The notes below the pieces were generated by a model that did not search any database, had not been told where the DNA came from, and saw only the letters and a list, made by a program, of their open reading frames with translations. Positions 11,132 through 21,133 of a stretch of 64,000 nucleotides of DNA are shown piece after piece. How positions within the stretch are numbered: position 1 is the stretch's first letter; each line of letters begins with the position of its first letter. This DNA is from Willaertia magna. Lineage: Eukaryota; Heterolobosea; Eutetramitea; Acrasida; Naegleriidae. The stretch lies in NCBI GenBank assembly GCA_902984215.1, contig CADWAF010004819.1, forward strand, positions 16,328 through 80,327, in the 5' to 3' direction. The translations under genes were made by a program, and so were the position numbers.

Positions 11132-11518
11132 ATGAATGTAGAAGACCAAATAAATGAACAAAGGTTTGTATTAATTGTGTTAATTGTCTAATTAGTGTAA
11201 AGTAAAATACAAGAATTAATTCAAACAATACTAATTGACAGAGAACAAGTGAGTCAATTAAAATTGAAACAAAAACAAACTTCCGATGCAGAATTGTCTC
11301 TTAAAGAAACAAAAGAAGACAAAGTTTGGTGTTGTTCTGCAGGTTTTTTCATTGAATTATCTAAAGATGAAGTAAAACAATATTTAAATGAAGAAAAACA
11401 AAAAATTAAAGAAAATCATTCCATCATTTCTCAACAACTTCAACAATCTGAAAACCTATTACGTCATATTGATCCACATGATAGATTTAGAATTCAAAAA
11501 GAATATCTTAACCAATAA
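11132..11518 (+). CDS. PDRG1-like prefoldin-family protein, two exons
   Basis: A 115-residue protein split by one 39-nt intron (exons 11132-11163 and 11203-11518). It is helical, with a coiled coil either side of a short central beta segment (KVWCCSAGFFIELS), the layout of beta-type prefoldins. The order of features resembles p53 and DNA damage-regulated protein 1 (PDRG1), a member of the R2TP/prefoldin-like complex; another beta prefoldin is possible. Only 4 nt separate its ATG from the PCF11 stop. Its own stop abuts the convergent cyclin gene with no spacer. Confidence 0.55.
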
Positions 11519-12285
11519 TTATTTCTCTTTGTTAAACATTCTATCATATAAATCATTACCCTTCTTTTCAATTTCCTCTACAGACATATCACAAATATTA
11601 CCAACTAAAAGGATAATTAAATAGGATAAAAGTATTGTAAACTTACGCCAATATTGTAATGCGTTAGATGCTTTCTTATTAATAATAAGAGAGGCACAAT
11701 ATATTATTGCACAAGCTAATAATTTTGGATTTTTCTCACTATCTATTAGATCGCCGTCATAAGCAAAATAATCGCAAACCATCTCAATGATTGACACAAA
11801 TCTCATCCCTTCTATATCTAATCTCTTTGAAATTAATGTCCAAAAACAAGCTAAATAAACTTCTATAAAATCATAAATAACAGTTACATTAATTTCAAAG
11901 TTTAAACCATTCAATACCTGCATTTCATACTTTTTTAAATCTTTTTTTGAGATAATCTTAGTTGGTGCAATTGCCTTAATGAAATGTACAATACTATCTC
12001 CGTCAATAGAAAATGTTTGATATCTTTTACATTCAATTCTTAAACAAGTAAGATAATTACTTACCAAAGTTTAAGATATTTAAACATTAGATAGACAGAA
12101 CTGTACTTAACAGAGGGATGAAGACTTAACTGTTTTACAAGAGTAAAGGCTACTTCCAAGTACTTTTTATGTTCATTAACAAATTTACCAAATCCTTTAA
12201 GCTTTTGCATTTGTAAATTCCATTTCTCCATGAGAAAGAATTCTAAATCTCGCAGTGGCACATTATTAAACGAAGCTATCTCCAT
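11519..12285 (-). CDS. Cyclin-box protein, apparent frameshift
   Basis: A cyclin-fold protein, closest by eye to cyclin H/C types. The 5' part (12285 to about 12066) encodes a helical start ending in VYLMFKYLKL. The 3' part continues in another frame with NYLTCLRIECKRYQTF, VLNGLNFEINV and FIEVYLACFW, the order seen in cyclin boxes. A clean 42-nt intron lies at 11646-11605. The upstream join is a problem: the GTAAGT at 12064 would splice to near acceptors only through an in-frame TGA, while one extra T in the TTT run at 12068-12066 makes the chain continuous. A 71-nt intron would keep the frame but lose the cyclin-like segment. This is either a frameshift or an assembly error. Confidence 0.65.
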
Positions 12286-12358
12286 TATTGCTTAATATTA
12301 AGGCTTTTTATTGTAAATATTTATTGTAAATTTCACTAAAAAATATAAAGTAAAAAAC

Positions 12359-13582
12359 ATGATGACCGGTAAACACAAGAAAATAGTCAATGTAAAAAAA
12401 ATGCTGTTTTGTGGAAGTAATGTGATCGGACCAATTTTAGAAAAAGAAGATGGCATTCCAGGTGAAAATATTTCTTCTCCTATTAATACAAGAAATGAAA
12501 AGAATTTATTTAATAATATTAAAAAGTTAAAAGCTGGAACTGATTTTATTTATATTTTAACCTATTTAAATGAAATTTATTATTATAATAAACAAGAACA
12601 AGAAAATTGGAAAAAATTAGAAATTAATTATGAAAATAAATTTTATAAATATTTTAAAAATATTCAAATTGGTGAACAGCATATTTTAATTCATTCAAAA
12701 GAAGAAAAGTTTACAATTTTTAGTGTTGGAAAAAATTCTTATGGTCAACTGGGATTAGGAGATTTTGAAGATAGAAAAAAGTTTACAAAAATTATAAATC
12801 CTTTAAATATTTTACAAAATAATAAAATTAAAATTAAAGCAAAACTTTATAATTCAATTATTTTAAATAATTTAGAAATTTATATTTGTGGAAGAAATGA
12901 CTTTGGACAAATTGGACAAGTTGATTGTAAAAATTATTCTTCTTTTATAAAAATTACAATAAATAATGAATTAAATAAATTTGCAATGGGATTACAACAT
13001 TCTTTATATTTTACAAAAAATAATGAAATTTATTCTTGTGGAAATAATACTTTTGGACAATTAGGTTTGAATAATTCATTACATTGTAAAGAATTTAAAC
13101 TTATAAATTTAAAATTACAAAAAAGTAATGATAAAATCATAAATATTAAATGTGCTATTTATACTTCTTTTATTATCACAAATAAGAGTGATATTTATGT
13201 TAGTGGATTATTTACAGGTGTAAAATTTCAAACTGTAAATAGTTTTACAAAAATAACACCTAATTTAAATATTAACGATAAAATAATTAAATATTTTACA
13301 AAATATTTTCATCATTTTTTTGTTACAAATAATAATGATATTTATTGTATTGGAATAAACAGAAATGGCCAACTTGGAATTGGAAATTGTAAAACTCAAA
13401 ATCAATTCGTGAAATTAAATGCTTTTAATTCAGTTATTAATTCAATTGTATGTCAAGATAAATTTACAATTTTTTATAAAATTACAAAAAGTACAAAAGA
13501 AATTAAATTATTTAAACACAAATTATTTAATCAAACTCTTTATTTTAATTCTTTAAGTGACATTCAATTTATAACAAAATAA
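12359..13582 (+). CDS. RCC1-repeat protein, intronless
   Basis: A 407-residue RCC1-like propeller. Repeats show VGKNSYGQLGLG, CGRNDFGQIG, CGNNTFGQLGLN and IGINRNGQLGIGN, each followed by a beta strand and a gap of about 50 residues. It parallels the RCC1 gene at 403-1738 in length and in divergent, Ile/Asn/Lys-rich composition, but needs no intron. Two adjacent ATGs exist, and a third in-frame one lies at residue 15; I take the first. A Ran exchange role is not implied. Confidence 0.85.
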   Translation: MMTGKHKKIVNVKKMLFCGSNVIGPILEKEDGIPGENISSPINTRNEKNLFNNIKKLKAGTDFIYILTYLNEIYYYNKQEQENWKKLEINYENKFYKYFKNIQIGEQHILIHSKEEKFTIFSVGKNSYGQLGLGDFEDRKKFTKIINPLNILQNNKIKIKAKLYNSIILNNLEIYICGRNDFGQIGQVDCKNYSSFIKITINNELNKFAMGLQHSLYFTKNNEIYSCGNNTFGQLGLNNSLHCKEFKLINLKLQKSNDKIINIKCAIYTSFIITNKSDIYVSGLFTGVKFQTVNSFTKITPNLNINDKIIKYFTKYFHHFFVTNNNDIYCIGINRNGQLGIGNCKTQNQFVKLNAFNSVINSIVCQDKFTIFYKITKSTKEIKLFKHKLFNQTLYFNSLSDIQFITK

Positions 13583-13616
13583 AAACCTCTTTTATTTAAT
13601 TATTGCAAATAAATTC

Positions 13617-14357
13617 ATGAACCAAAAATTAAAAATGTCTGATAACAGTTTCCCCACAGATGCTCTTTTGCATTGCATTCAATTACGAAGAGAAATTATT
13701 ATTTCGTCAGATAAAGTTTCAAATTATTATCGAAATATGTATAACAAGGCTTTGATTCAGTTAAAAAACTTTAACGGAGAAAATAATTTAACAACATCTA
13801 GATGGAATAGTTTAATTTTGGAACTGCAAAAAGAAGATTTAAATGAAGAAGAAATTAACAATTTATTTCTAAAAGCAAAAGAATTACACAATAACACTCA
13901 ACATTTAAAGAAAAGCATGGTGGATAATGAAAAATCTGGTTTGTCAAGATTTTATGGTGTTTCTTGCTCTGAAGAAGAGGAATCAGCTCAGAAAAAGCCT
14001 GAAGTGACATTAAAAGATGAAAATCAAATATTAATGGCATGTGTTTATAGTTGTTGTATTTTACATGATGAAAAACTACCCTTTACAATTGAAAATATTC
14101 AAAAGATATTGACAGCTAGTAATCTTAAAGTTCCAGATATATACTGTCAATTAATTTCAACCTTTTTAAATTCTTACAAACAACCTTTACAAAATGCCAT
14201 TAATCTAAGTGAATACTCTACTCAAAATGTTGCTCCACCATATCATAGTTTTTCAAATGAAGCACCTTGCTACGGTATACCACTACATGAAACTCATGAA
14301 TCTGAAGAATCTGAAGGTATAATGTATGGAATAAATTTTTGGGATGATGAATTCTAA
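13617..14357 (+). CDS. Protein with a ribosomal stalk P1-like domain and a novel N-terminus
   Basis: A 246-residue protein (240 if the A-run ATG at 13635 is used). Residues 136-190 read like ribosomal protein P1: ILMACVYSCCILHDEKLPFT followed by IENIQKILTASNL and a CQLISTFLNS helix, compared with the P1 pattern ACIYSALILHDDE, INALIKAAG, then a LFAKAL helix. The C-terminus (ESEESEGIMYGINFWDDEF) echoes the acidic, GxFxD-ending tail that P proteins use to bind elongation factors. Normal P1 is about 110 residues and lacks the N-terminal 135 residues seen here, which are helical and unrecognised. It may be a stalk paralogue or a protein borrowing the P1 dimer fold. Its stop overlaps that of the convergent neighbour. 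Confidence 0.6.
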   Translation: MNQKLKMSDNSFPTDALLHCIQLRREIIISSDKVSNYYRNMYNKALIQLKNFNGENNLTTSRWNSLILELQKEDLNEEEINNLFLKAKELHNNTQHLKKSMVDNEKSGLSRFYGVSCSEEEESAQKKPEVTLKDENQILMACVYSCCILHDEKLPFTIENIQKILTASNLKVPDIYCQLISTFLNSYKQPLQNAINLSEYSTQNVAPPYHSFSNEAPCYGIPLHETHESEESEGIMYGINFWDDEF

Positions 14358-15214
14358 TAGTTTATCAATTTATTTGACCAATTGTCAATCTTTAATTTTC
14401 CTTCTTGTGGAATGAAAAATGTTTTTTTATAATTATCTTCTTGTTGTAAAAGATTAATAACTTCATCTTTCCATAAACATGATTCTGATAATTTATAAGT
14501 AGTATCAATTGGAATAGAAATAATATCTAAAGGAGGATCATGAATAGATAAGAAAGAACGATTACTTTCTAAAACACTTTCAAAATCTTTCTTATAATTT
14601 AAATTGTTAGAATCAAAAACAAAGAAAGGTGTTTTTGTTAATTCATGTAATTCAAATATATCATAACAACAAGCCATTAAATCAATAAAAACAATACTTT
14701 CATCTTCTAATAATAAAGATATCCAAATCCAATCATCTCCCCATCTACTTAAAGCTCCTCCAGCACTTGAATTTGGAGATCCATAAAACCAATTAATAGT
14801 ATTACATTTCATCATTCCTTTTTGAATTCCAATATCTTTTACTTCTTTTCCGTTACGCCAAACAAGTTGTTTTCCTTCATTTACTTTTTCTTTTAAAAGA
14901 ATAAAACTTAATAAATTAATAAATGGTCCAGATCTTAAAGATCCAATAACAAATTTATAGTAAAGAGGTAGAGACATGGATGGGTTTGCTAAATAGAATA
15001 TTTCTGGTCTAGTTATTGTAAATTTATTTCCTTCAGCTTCAGGATCAAAATTATCTTCTAATTGCCAAGTCATGTGAAATTCTTTTTTTTGAATTCTTCT
15101 TAACATATAATTAGTTTCTAAACTATTACATATTTCTTTACTAAATCTTGTCAATAAATCTTCTACCTGAACTAGTTTACACTCACTATTGTCACTGCCA
15201 TTATTATTGATCAT
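14354..15214 (-). CDS. Unrecognised protein of about 286 residues
   Basis: The start at 15214 follows an A-run (AAAAAAATG). An upstream in-frame ATG at 15259 is only 6 nt from the divergent gene, so I prefer the inner one. The protein has no membrane span or signal. It contains aromatic-rich conserved-looking blocks such as INWFYGSPNSSAGGAL, WGDDWIWISLLLED and VFIDLMACCYDIFE. I do not recognise the family. The stop TAG shares two bases with the TAA of the P1-like gene on the other strand. Confidence 0.65.
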   Translation of the reverse strand: MINNNGSDNSECKLVQVEDLLTRFSKEICNSLETNYMLRRIQKKEFHMTWQLEDNFDPEAEGNKFTITRPEIFYLANPSMSLPLYYKFVIGSLRSGPFINLLSFILLKEKVNEGKQLVWRNGKEVKDIGIQKGMMKCNTINWFYGSPNSSAGGALSRWGDDWIWISLLLEDESIVFIDLMACCYDIFELHELTKTPFFVFDSNNLNYKKDFESVLESNRSFLSIHDPPLDIISIPIDTTYKLSESCLWKDEVINLLQQEDNYKKTFFIPQEGKLKIDNWSNKLINY

Positions 15215-15265
15215 TTTTTTGTTGTTCGTCGATCGGAATAGAATTACAACAACTTTCACATAAAA

Positions 15266-16072
15266 ATGAATCCAAACCAGAATTCAACCTTCTTCTTATC
15301 TTCTAGGAAGGTGTCAATTAGTTTGTTTTGCATTGTTCAATGTTTATTAATGTTTGGTTATTATTTTATAAAGTTAAATGATTGGGATGAAACAATTTTT
15401 AATCAAATAGCTGGTTGTGGTGAAAGTATTTGGTTTGATAAATATTTATTTTGTTTATCTCCAAGAAGAGTAATTTATGGAAATTTATCGCATTGGAAAG
15501 CTTTAATTCCTTCTTTTCTTTTAAGTCCATTGCTTACACCAAATATTATTTCTTTAATTCTTTGTTTTATTATTTTATTTATTTGTGAAAGAGAAGAACA
15601 ATTTATTGAAGAGAAACGAGAAGATTATAAAGGAGAAAGTAATTATTTTCAATTATTTATTTATTCTTTTAAGAGATTTTTTAAATTGATTTTTCAACTT
15701 TACAAAATTCAATGGTTAATATTTTTATTAAGGTCAATTGTGTCTTTTATTCTTTTTAGAGTATTTGGTTGGTGGGATATTGCTATTCAATATAATTTAT
15801 ACAATTCAAAATATTTTAGTGCTTGTAATCAAGGATTTTCATCTTTTATAATTTATAGATTAATAAGAATGTTTGCATTGCCACAAAGGAGTACAAAAGT
15901 ATTAATATTATTGTTAATTTTATCATTTTGTTTACATTTTGTAATCCACTTACCAATTGATTATGAAATACTGTCATCAGCTAAAACTCAACAATATATA
16001 CTTCAATATCATTCATCTTACTTGATGGATCATGTTTTAGCCTGTATGGTTGCAGTTTTTAATTCTCTGTAA
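15266..16072 (+). CDS. Rhomboid-like multi-pass membrane protein
   Basis: A 268-residue protein with about six hydrophobic segments (near 14-36, 80-108, 148-170, 185-205, 210-232 and 250-268). Features recall the RHBDD1-type rhomboids: CLSPRRVIYG then a LIPSFLLSPL segment before a long hydrophobic helix, CNQGFSS with Gly190-Phe-Ser192, and His256 in the last helix (MDHVLACMVAV). Rhomboid proteases use a GxSG serine and a C-terminal histidine. The fourth motif residue is Ser rather than Gly, and the chain is divergent, so protease activity is uncertain; a pseudoprotease or an unrelated membrane protein is possible. Confidence 0.45.
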   Translation: MNPNQNSTFFLSSRKVSISLFCIVQCLLMFGYYFIKLNDWDETIFNQIAGCGESIWFDKYLFCLSPRRVIYGNLSHWKALIPSFLLSPLLTPNIISLILCFIILFICEREEQFIEEKREDYKGESNYFQLFIYSFKRFFKLIFQLYKIQWLIFLLRSIVSFILFRVFGWWDIAIQYNLYNSKYFSACNQGFSSFIIYRLIRMFALPQRSTKVLILLLILSFCLHFVIHLPIDYEILSSAKTQQYILQYHSSYLMDHVLACMVAVFNSL

Positions 16073-16262
16073 AACAAAATAGTTTCCTTAAAGCAATAAA
16101 TAAACATTGAATAGACAGATAACGAACAACGCAAATGAGGAAGCAATAAACTTTTAATAAACTTGCGTATTGAGTAAGTAATTGACTGGACGGAGATTCT
16201 GTATCAACAAAAAATAAAGGCGTAAATGGCGGTATTTTTAACTCGTTTCCCAGTTAAAAAAA

Positions 16263-18639
16263 ATGAAATCACTGAAGAAGCAGTATAATTTAAAGAGTTT
16301 ATCTAATTTATTATTAACCAAACAAAGTGGAACGATATCATCATCAAGATATATTCACACTAGTAGTAAATATAATAATGTATTAAAAAAAAATATTTCT
16401 AAAATATCTTCTACTTATATATCTAATAATTTACTTCTTTCTATAAACCAACAACAACTCCGTAATTTTCATCATAATAAATATCAATTAAATCCTAAGG
16501 TTTGTATATTTATATTTAAAATATAAGCTTAATTTAATTTAGCAAAAAGAAGATAAAAAGAATGAAAAAGAAGAAAATAATGATGACGATGATGACGCTA
16601 ATGGAAAAGAACGTGAAATAAAATTTAGAAAAAGAACCGTAATTATTCTTGCATTAGCAACTGTATATTTATTATTATATACTTCTCCTTCAGGACCTTC
16701 TCCTAGTGCAAAAAGAGGAAAAGAAATTACCTTCCAAGAATTTGTAGATAGATTTTTAGGAAATACTAACCTAGATCATTTAGAATATGATTTAAGAACG
16801 AATGAAGTTTATGTTTATTTAAAAGATCCATTTTCATCTGGATCATTTGTTTATAAGAATAAGGAAGATAATGATAAATCAACTCCTGTATTTACTTCAA
16901 GAGGACAACAAAAGGGTTCAATTTGGGGACCTTCTAGTGGTTGGTCTTGTTATTTAACAATGATGAATGTAGATAGTTTTGAAACTAGACTCCAAGATGC
17001 GGAAATTGAAAAGGGAGTACCTACATCTATGAGTCCGAAGATTGTTTACACTGGTTCATTAGATTATCATGTTTTCTTACCTTCACCTTTTACTTTATTC
17101 CTTGTTGGATTGTTTTTATTACCATTTGCTTCGAATATGAGAATGCCTGGTTTAGGAGGTATAACAAAAACACCTGAAGCTGTTAAACAAAAGGTTAAAG
17201 TATCATTTAATGATGTTGCTGGTATGGAAGAAGCAAAGGCTGAAATTAAAGAATTTGTTTCTTTCTTACAAAATCCAAATCATTATAAGAAACTTGGTGC
17301 TAAGATTCCAAGAGGAGCTTTATTAATGGGTCCACCAGGTACAGGTAAAACTTTATTAGCAAAGGCTGTTGCTGGAGAAACTGATGTACCATTCTTTAGT
17401 ATGTCTGGTTCAGACTTTGTTGAAATGTTTGTTGGTGTTGGTCCTGCAAGAGTTCGTAACTTATTTAAGAAAGCAAGAGAATCTGGACAAGCAATTATAT
17501 TTATTGACGAAATTGATGCCATTGGTAGACCAAGAGGAAATTCAATGTATGGAGGAGGTAATGATGAAAGAGAAAATACTCTCAATCAATTACTAGTTGA
17601 AATGGATGGTTTTAATGAGAATCACAATGTTATTGTATTGGCTTCTACAAACGTAGATATCGATGGTCTTGATAGAGCTCTCTTGCGTCCAGGTAGATTT
17701 GACAGACAAATTACAATTGATAAACCAGACCAAGCTGAAAGAGAAGCAATATTTAAGGTTCACCTCCAAAAGATAAAGAAAGCTCCAAACTTTGAAGAGA
17801 ATATTCCAAGATTAGCTGAATTAACACCTGGATTTGCTGGTGCTGATATTGCTAATGTTGTAAATGAAGGTGCAATATTTGCTGCTCGTGAAGGTAAAAA
17901 AGAAGTTGATATGGAAGATATGGAACGTGCAATTGACAGAGTAATTGGAGGTATTGAAAAGAGAACTGCTCCAATAACAGCCCAAGAAAAGAAGGTAATT
18001 GCTTATCATGAAGCTGGACATGCACTTGTTTCTTGGTTCTGTAAATATTCAGATCCACTTTTAAAGATTTCAATTATTCCTAGAGGAAAAGCATTAGGTT
18101 ATGCACAATATGTTCCAAAAGAACATTACATTAGAACTTATGACCATCTTATTGATTTTATTACACAAGCATTAGGTGGTAGAGTTGCTGAGAAAATTAT
18201 CTTTGGACATTTATCCACCGGCGCACAAGATGATTTACAAAAAGTAACAAGAATTGCATATGCATGCGTAAGTGCATTTGGTATGAGCGAAGAAATTGGT
18301 CCAGTAAGTTATCCACTCCCTGGAGATCAATCAATGGCATTCCAAAAACCATATAGTGAAGTTACCGCTGAAAAGATTGATAATGAAGTTAAAGTTATTA
18401 TTGAGACCGCATTCAAACGAACAGAAGAATTATTAAGAAGTAAAATGGATTTATTAGAGAAAGTTGCACATTTTCTTTTACAAAAAGAAACTATAAACAT
18501 TGAACAATTTAGAGAAGTTGTTGGACCTAGCCCATTTGAGGATAAAGAAAAGAAATTCCAAGAGTTTGTTGAAAAGAAGGCTAAACAAACAGAACTCTCT
18601 GAAAAGAACAAACAAGAAGATGAAAAGAAATCAGATTAG
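16263..18639 (+). CDS. Mitochondrial m-AAA (FtsH/AFG3-like) protease, two exons
   Basis: An inner-membrane ATP-dependent zinc metalloprotease for quality control of respiratory-chain proteins. Exons 16263-16499 and 16543-18639 join over a 43-nt intron to give 777 residues. The N-terminus is Lys/Ser/Asn-rich with no acidic residues, as in mitochondrial presequences, followed by an acidic patch. Two membrane spans lie at about 111-127 and 260-276. Walker A GPPGTGKT is at 342-349, Walker B FIDEID at 399-404, and the zinc motif HEAGH at 568-572. The spacing and the two spans fit AFG3L2/paraplegin (m-AAA), not the single-span i-AAA. All catalytic residues are intact. Confidence 0.95.
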
Positions 18640-18820
18640 AAATCAGATTTCGTTTTGTACAAATATTTATTATAAATGTAATTTTTTGTAAGTTATTTTT
18701 TACAATTCCAACAATTTCTTTAACTTTTTGTATTTACAGTTTTCTTTATGTGTAAAATGATATGTTTCAAAAGTCAAACAATCAAATAAAATACAATAAC
18801 ACTATTTATTATAGGAGAGA

Positions 18821-20947
18821 ATGTTCTTTGGCAAACATTTATTATCGAATAAGGGTAAGTTATTGTATTCTTCCCTCTCCACCTTATAATAGCACATTTC
18901 AACAGAACCATTGGGAGTATTATGGCTTGCTGGAACTCTAGGAAAGAGTTGTAAAAAGTTATCAAAGAAAAAGATCTTATTAGCAGATATCCCTCAATTA
19001 GCTAATAGAATTATCAATAATAAAAAGAAGAAAAAAGATGTAGTAGTAAATAATGAAGGAGAAGAAGAAGTAATTGCCTTGAGAGTAACTGGAACACTAC
19101 TTCTTGGAGTTGTAGTAATTTATAATAGAAAAATACAATATCTATTATCTGAGGCTAATCAAATGATTCAAAGAGTTAAACAACTACAATTTAAAGTTCA
19201 TCATTCAGAATTAGATTTTGCAGCTGTAAATATGCAAAAGAATGGCGCCAAATTTGAAACTATTACCCTTCCACATTCAGATGATATTGATCTATTATTA
19301 ATGACTAATTTAAATTCAGCTTTAATTGATGAATCAATTTTAAATCAATGGAATTTACTTTCAGGTGTTAATCCAATTACTGGACAAGTTGACCATTATA
19401 CTAATTTATTATCTTATCAAACAATAGATGGTAATACATTTGAGGCTACTGAAACTGAAACTATTAGTGGAGGATTGAATATATCAAACAAAAGAGGGAA
19501 ACTTAATGATAGTATGGATATTGTAGTTTCTAATGAAGAAGATATGGATTTAGATTCAAGAAGAAAGAGATCTAGTATGCATAGAAGAATAACAAGTTTC
19601 TTAATGGACGATGAATTTAATATTGGATTGAACATTCTAAATGATGGTGAAGTAAAAGATAATAATATTGAAAAGAATGAAGAAGTTTTAGGAGGAATTG
19701 AAGGCTTTGAAGAAATTGGAGGACTAGGTCAATTAGAAACCAATAATATTCAAGAGCAACAAGAGGGTCTTAACTTTCAACAAGATAGAGAAGAAGAAAA
19801 GGCTTTAGATGAAATAAATGAAACTAATTTAAAGAAAAGAAAGAGAAGAGAACAACATTTAATAATTGATGATGAAATTCAATTGAATAGTGAACATATG
19901 AAAAATATGATTGAAGATTATTCTTCATTAATTATTCAAAGACCTAAATATACGAATCCAAAAACTGAACAGCTGACAGATACTGAACGTTATTTCAAAG
20001 GAATGAATGATGAGGAATTTCTCTTTGCTAATAAATATGAGAAGGGTATTATTGAAAGATTATTTGAGGAGAGACCTTGTGGATATAATGCTAGAGATGA
20101 AGCTTTTAACAATCAATTTTCTATTTGGATGAGACAGGCTTTAGAGGGTAGACAATTATACGAGGAATTGCAAGAAGTAGGCGACATTGTTGAGGTTGGA
20201 GGTATTGAGGTTGATCAAGAACACCAAGTTGTCCAGGAAGAAGTTGAAGAAAGGAGTGTAAAGAAAAGAAAAGGTACATTAGAAGATGATTTGTTAAATG
20301 ATGAAAGCTCTGTAACTTTACAAGAAGGAAATATCAATGCTAACTTGTTTTTAGAAGAATTTGGAGGATTGGATAATAATAATTTTATTGAACAACCTAG
20401 ATCCTTAGAAGAAGAAAGAGGAGAAGAACCTATTGATGAATTGACTGCTATTTTACTAACAAATGACAACAATGAAGATAGTAACGCTTTTATTACAGCT
20501 AGTTTAGAAGAATTAATGGCTATCAACATTCCAAAAGAAGTAGATAGTCAAGAAATACCTCAAAGAGATGAATTTGTTGAGTTTTTAGAGGAATTGGCCG
20601 ATAACGAGCAAGATAACAATGATGCTGTAAAAACACCTTTAAAGAGAAAGTCTTTGAACAACAAAACACCTTCTTCTATGGTAAAAAAGAGTTGGAAAGT
20701 CTTGAGTTATATTAAAAGAAAGGCTAATGAATTAAAGAAAATAACACCTTCTCAACCATTGCAATTTGATAATCAAATTGAATTTTCATTTAGTCAACTT
20801 ATCAAAGATGGAGAAATAAAGAGTAATAACAAGAATAAGAGAAGAAAGGAAAAAGCTGCCCAAGCCTTCTATCAAGTTTTAGTTTTAGCATCTAATGGTT
20901 TCATACAAGTAAATAAGGATTTAAACCATCTTAGAGTAATTCTATAA
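18821..20947 (+). CDS. RAD21: Cohesin kleisin, RAD21/REC8-like, two exons
   Basis: The kleisin closes the SMC1/SMC3 cohesin ring. Exon 1 (18821-18854) encodes MFFGKHLLSNK; a 51-nt intron leads to exon 2 (18906-20947), giving 691 residues. The N-terminal domain shows PLGVLWLAGTL and RVTGTLLLGVVVIYNRKIQYLL, close to RAD21 segments IWLAA and LLLGVVRIYHRK. The C-terminal winged helix (FSQLI, KEKAAQAFYQVLVLASNGFI) binds SMC1. The middle is acidic and low-complexity, as expected. I cannot tell mitotic RAD21 from meiotic REC8 by eye. Confidence 0.88.
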
Positions 20948-21133
20948 ACGTAGATTCCCTTTTAATGTGGCGATTAAACGTTTAATGCACTGTCCCTCAA
21001 CCTTAGCATTAAAGGGCCTTTAAAATTTGAACATAGGTTTTCATTTCTAGCAAGAATTTACTGAAAGATAATTATCGTCTGAAAAAAAACAACTAAAAAT
21101 CAAATAATTTACCACTTCTGTTAAAAAATTATA

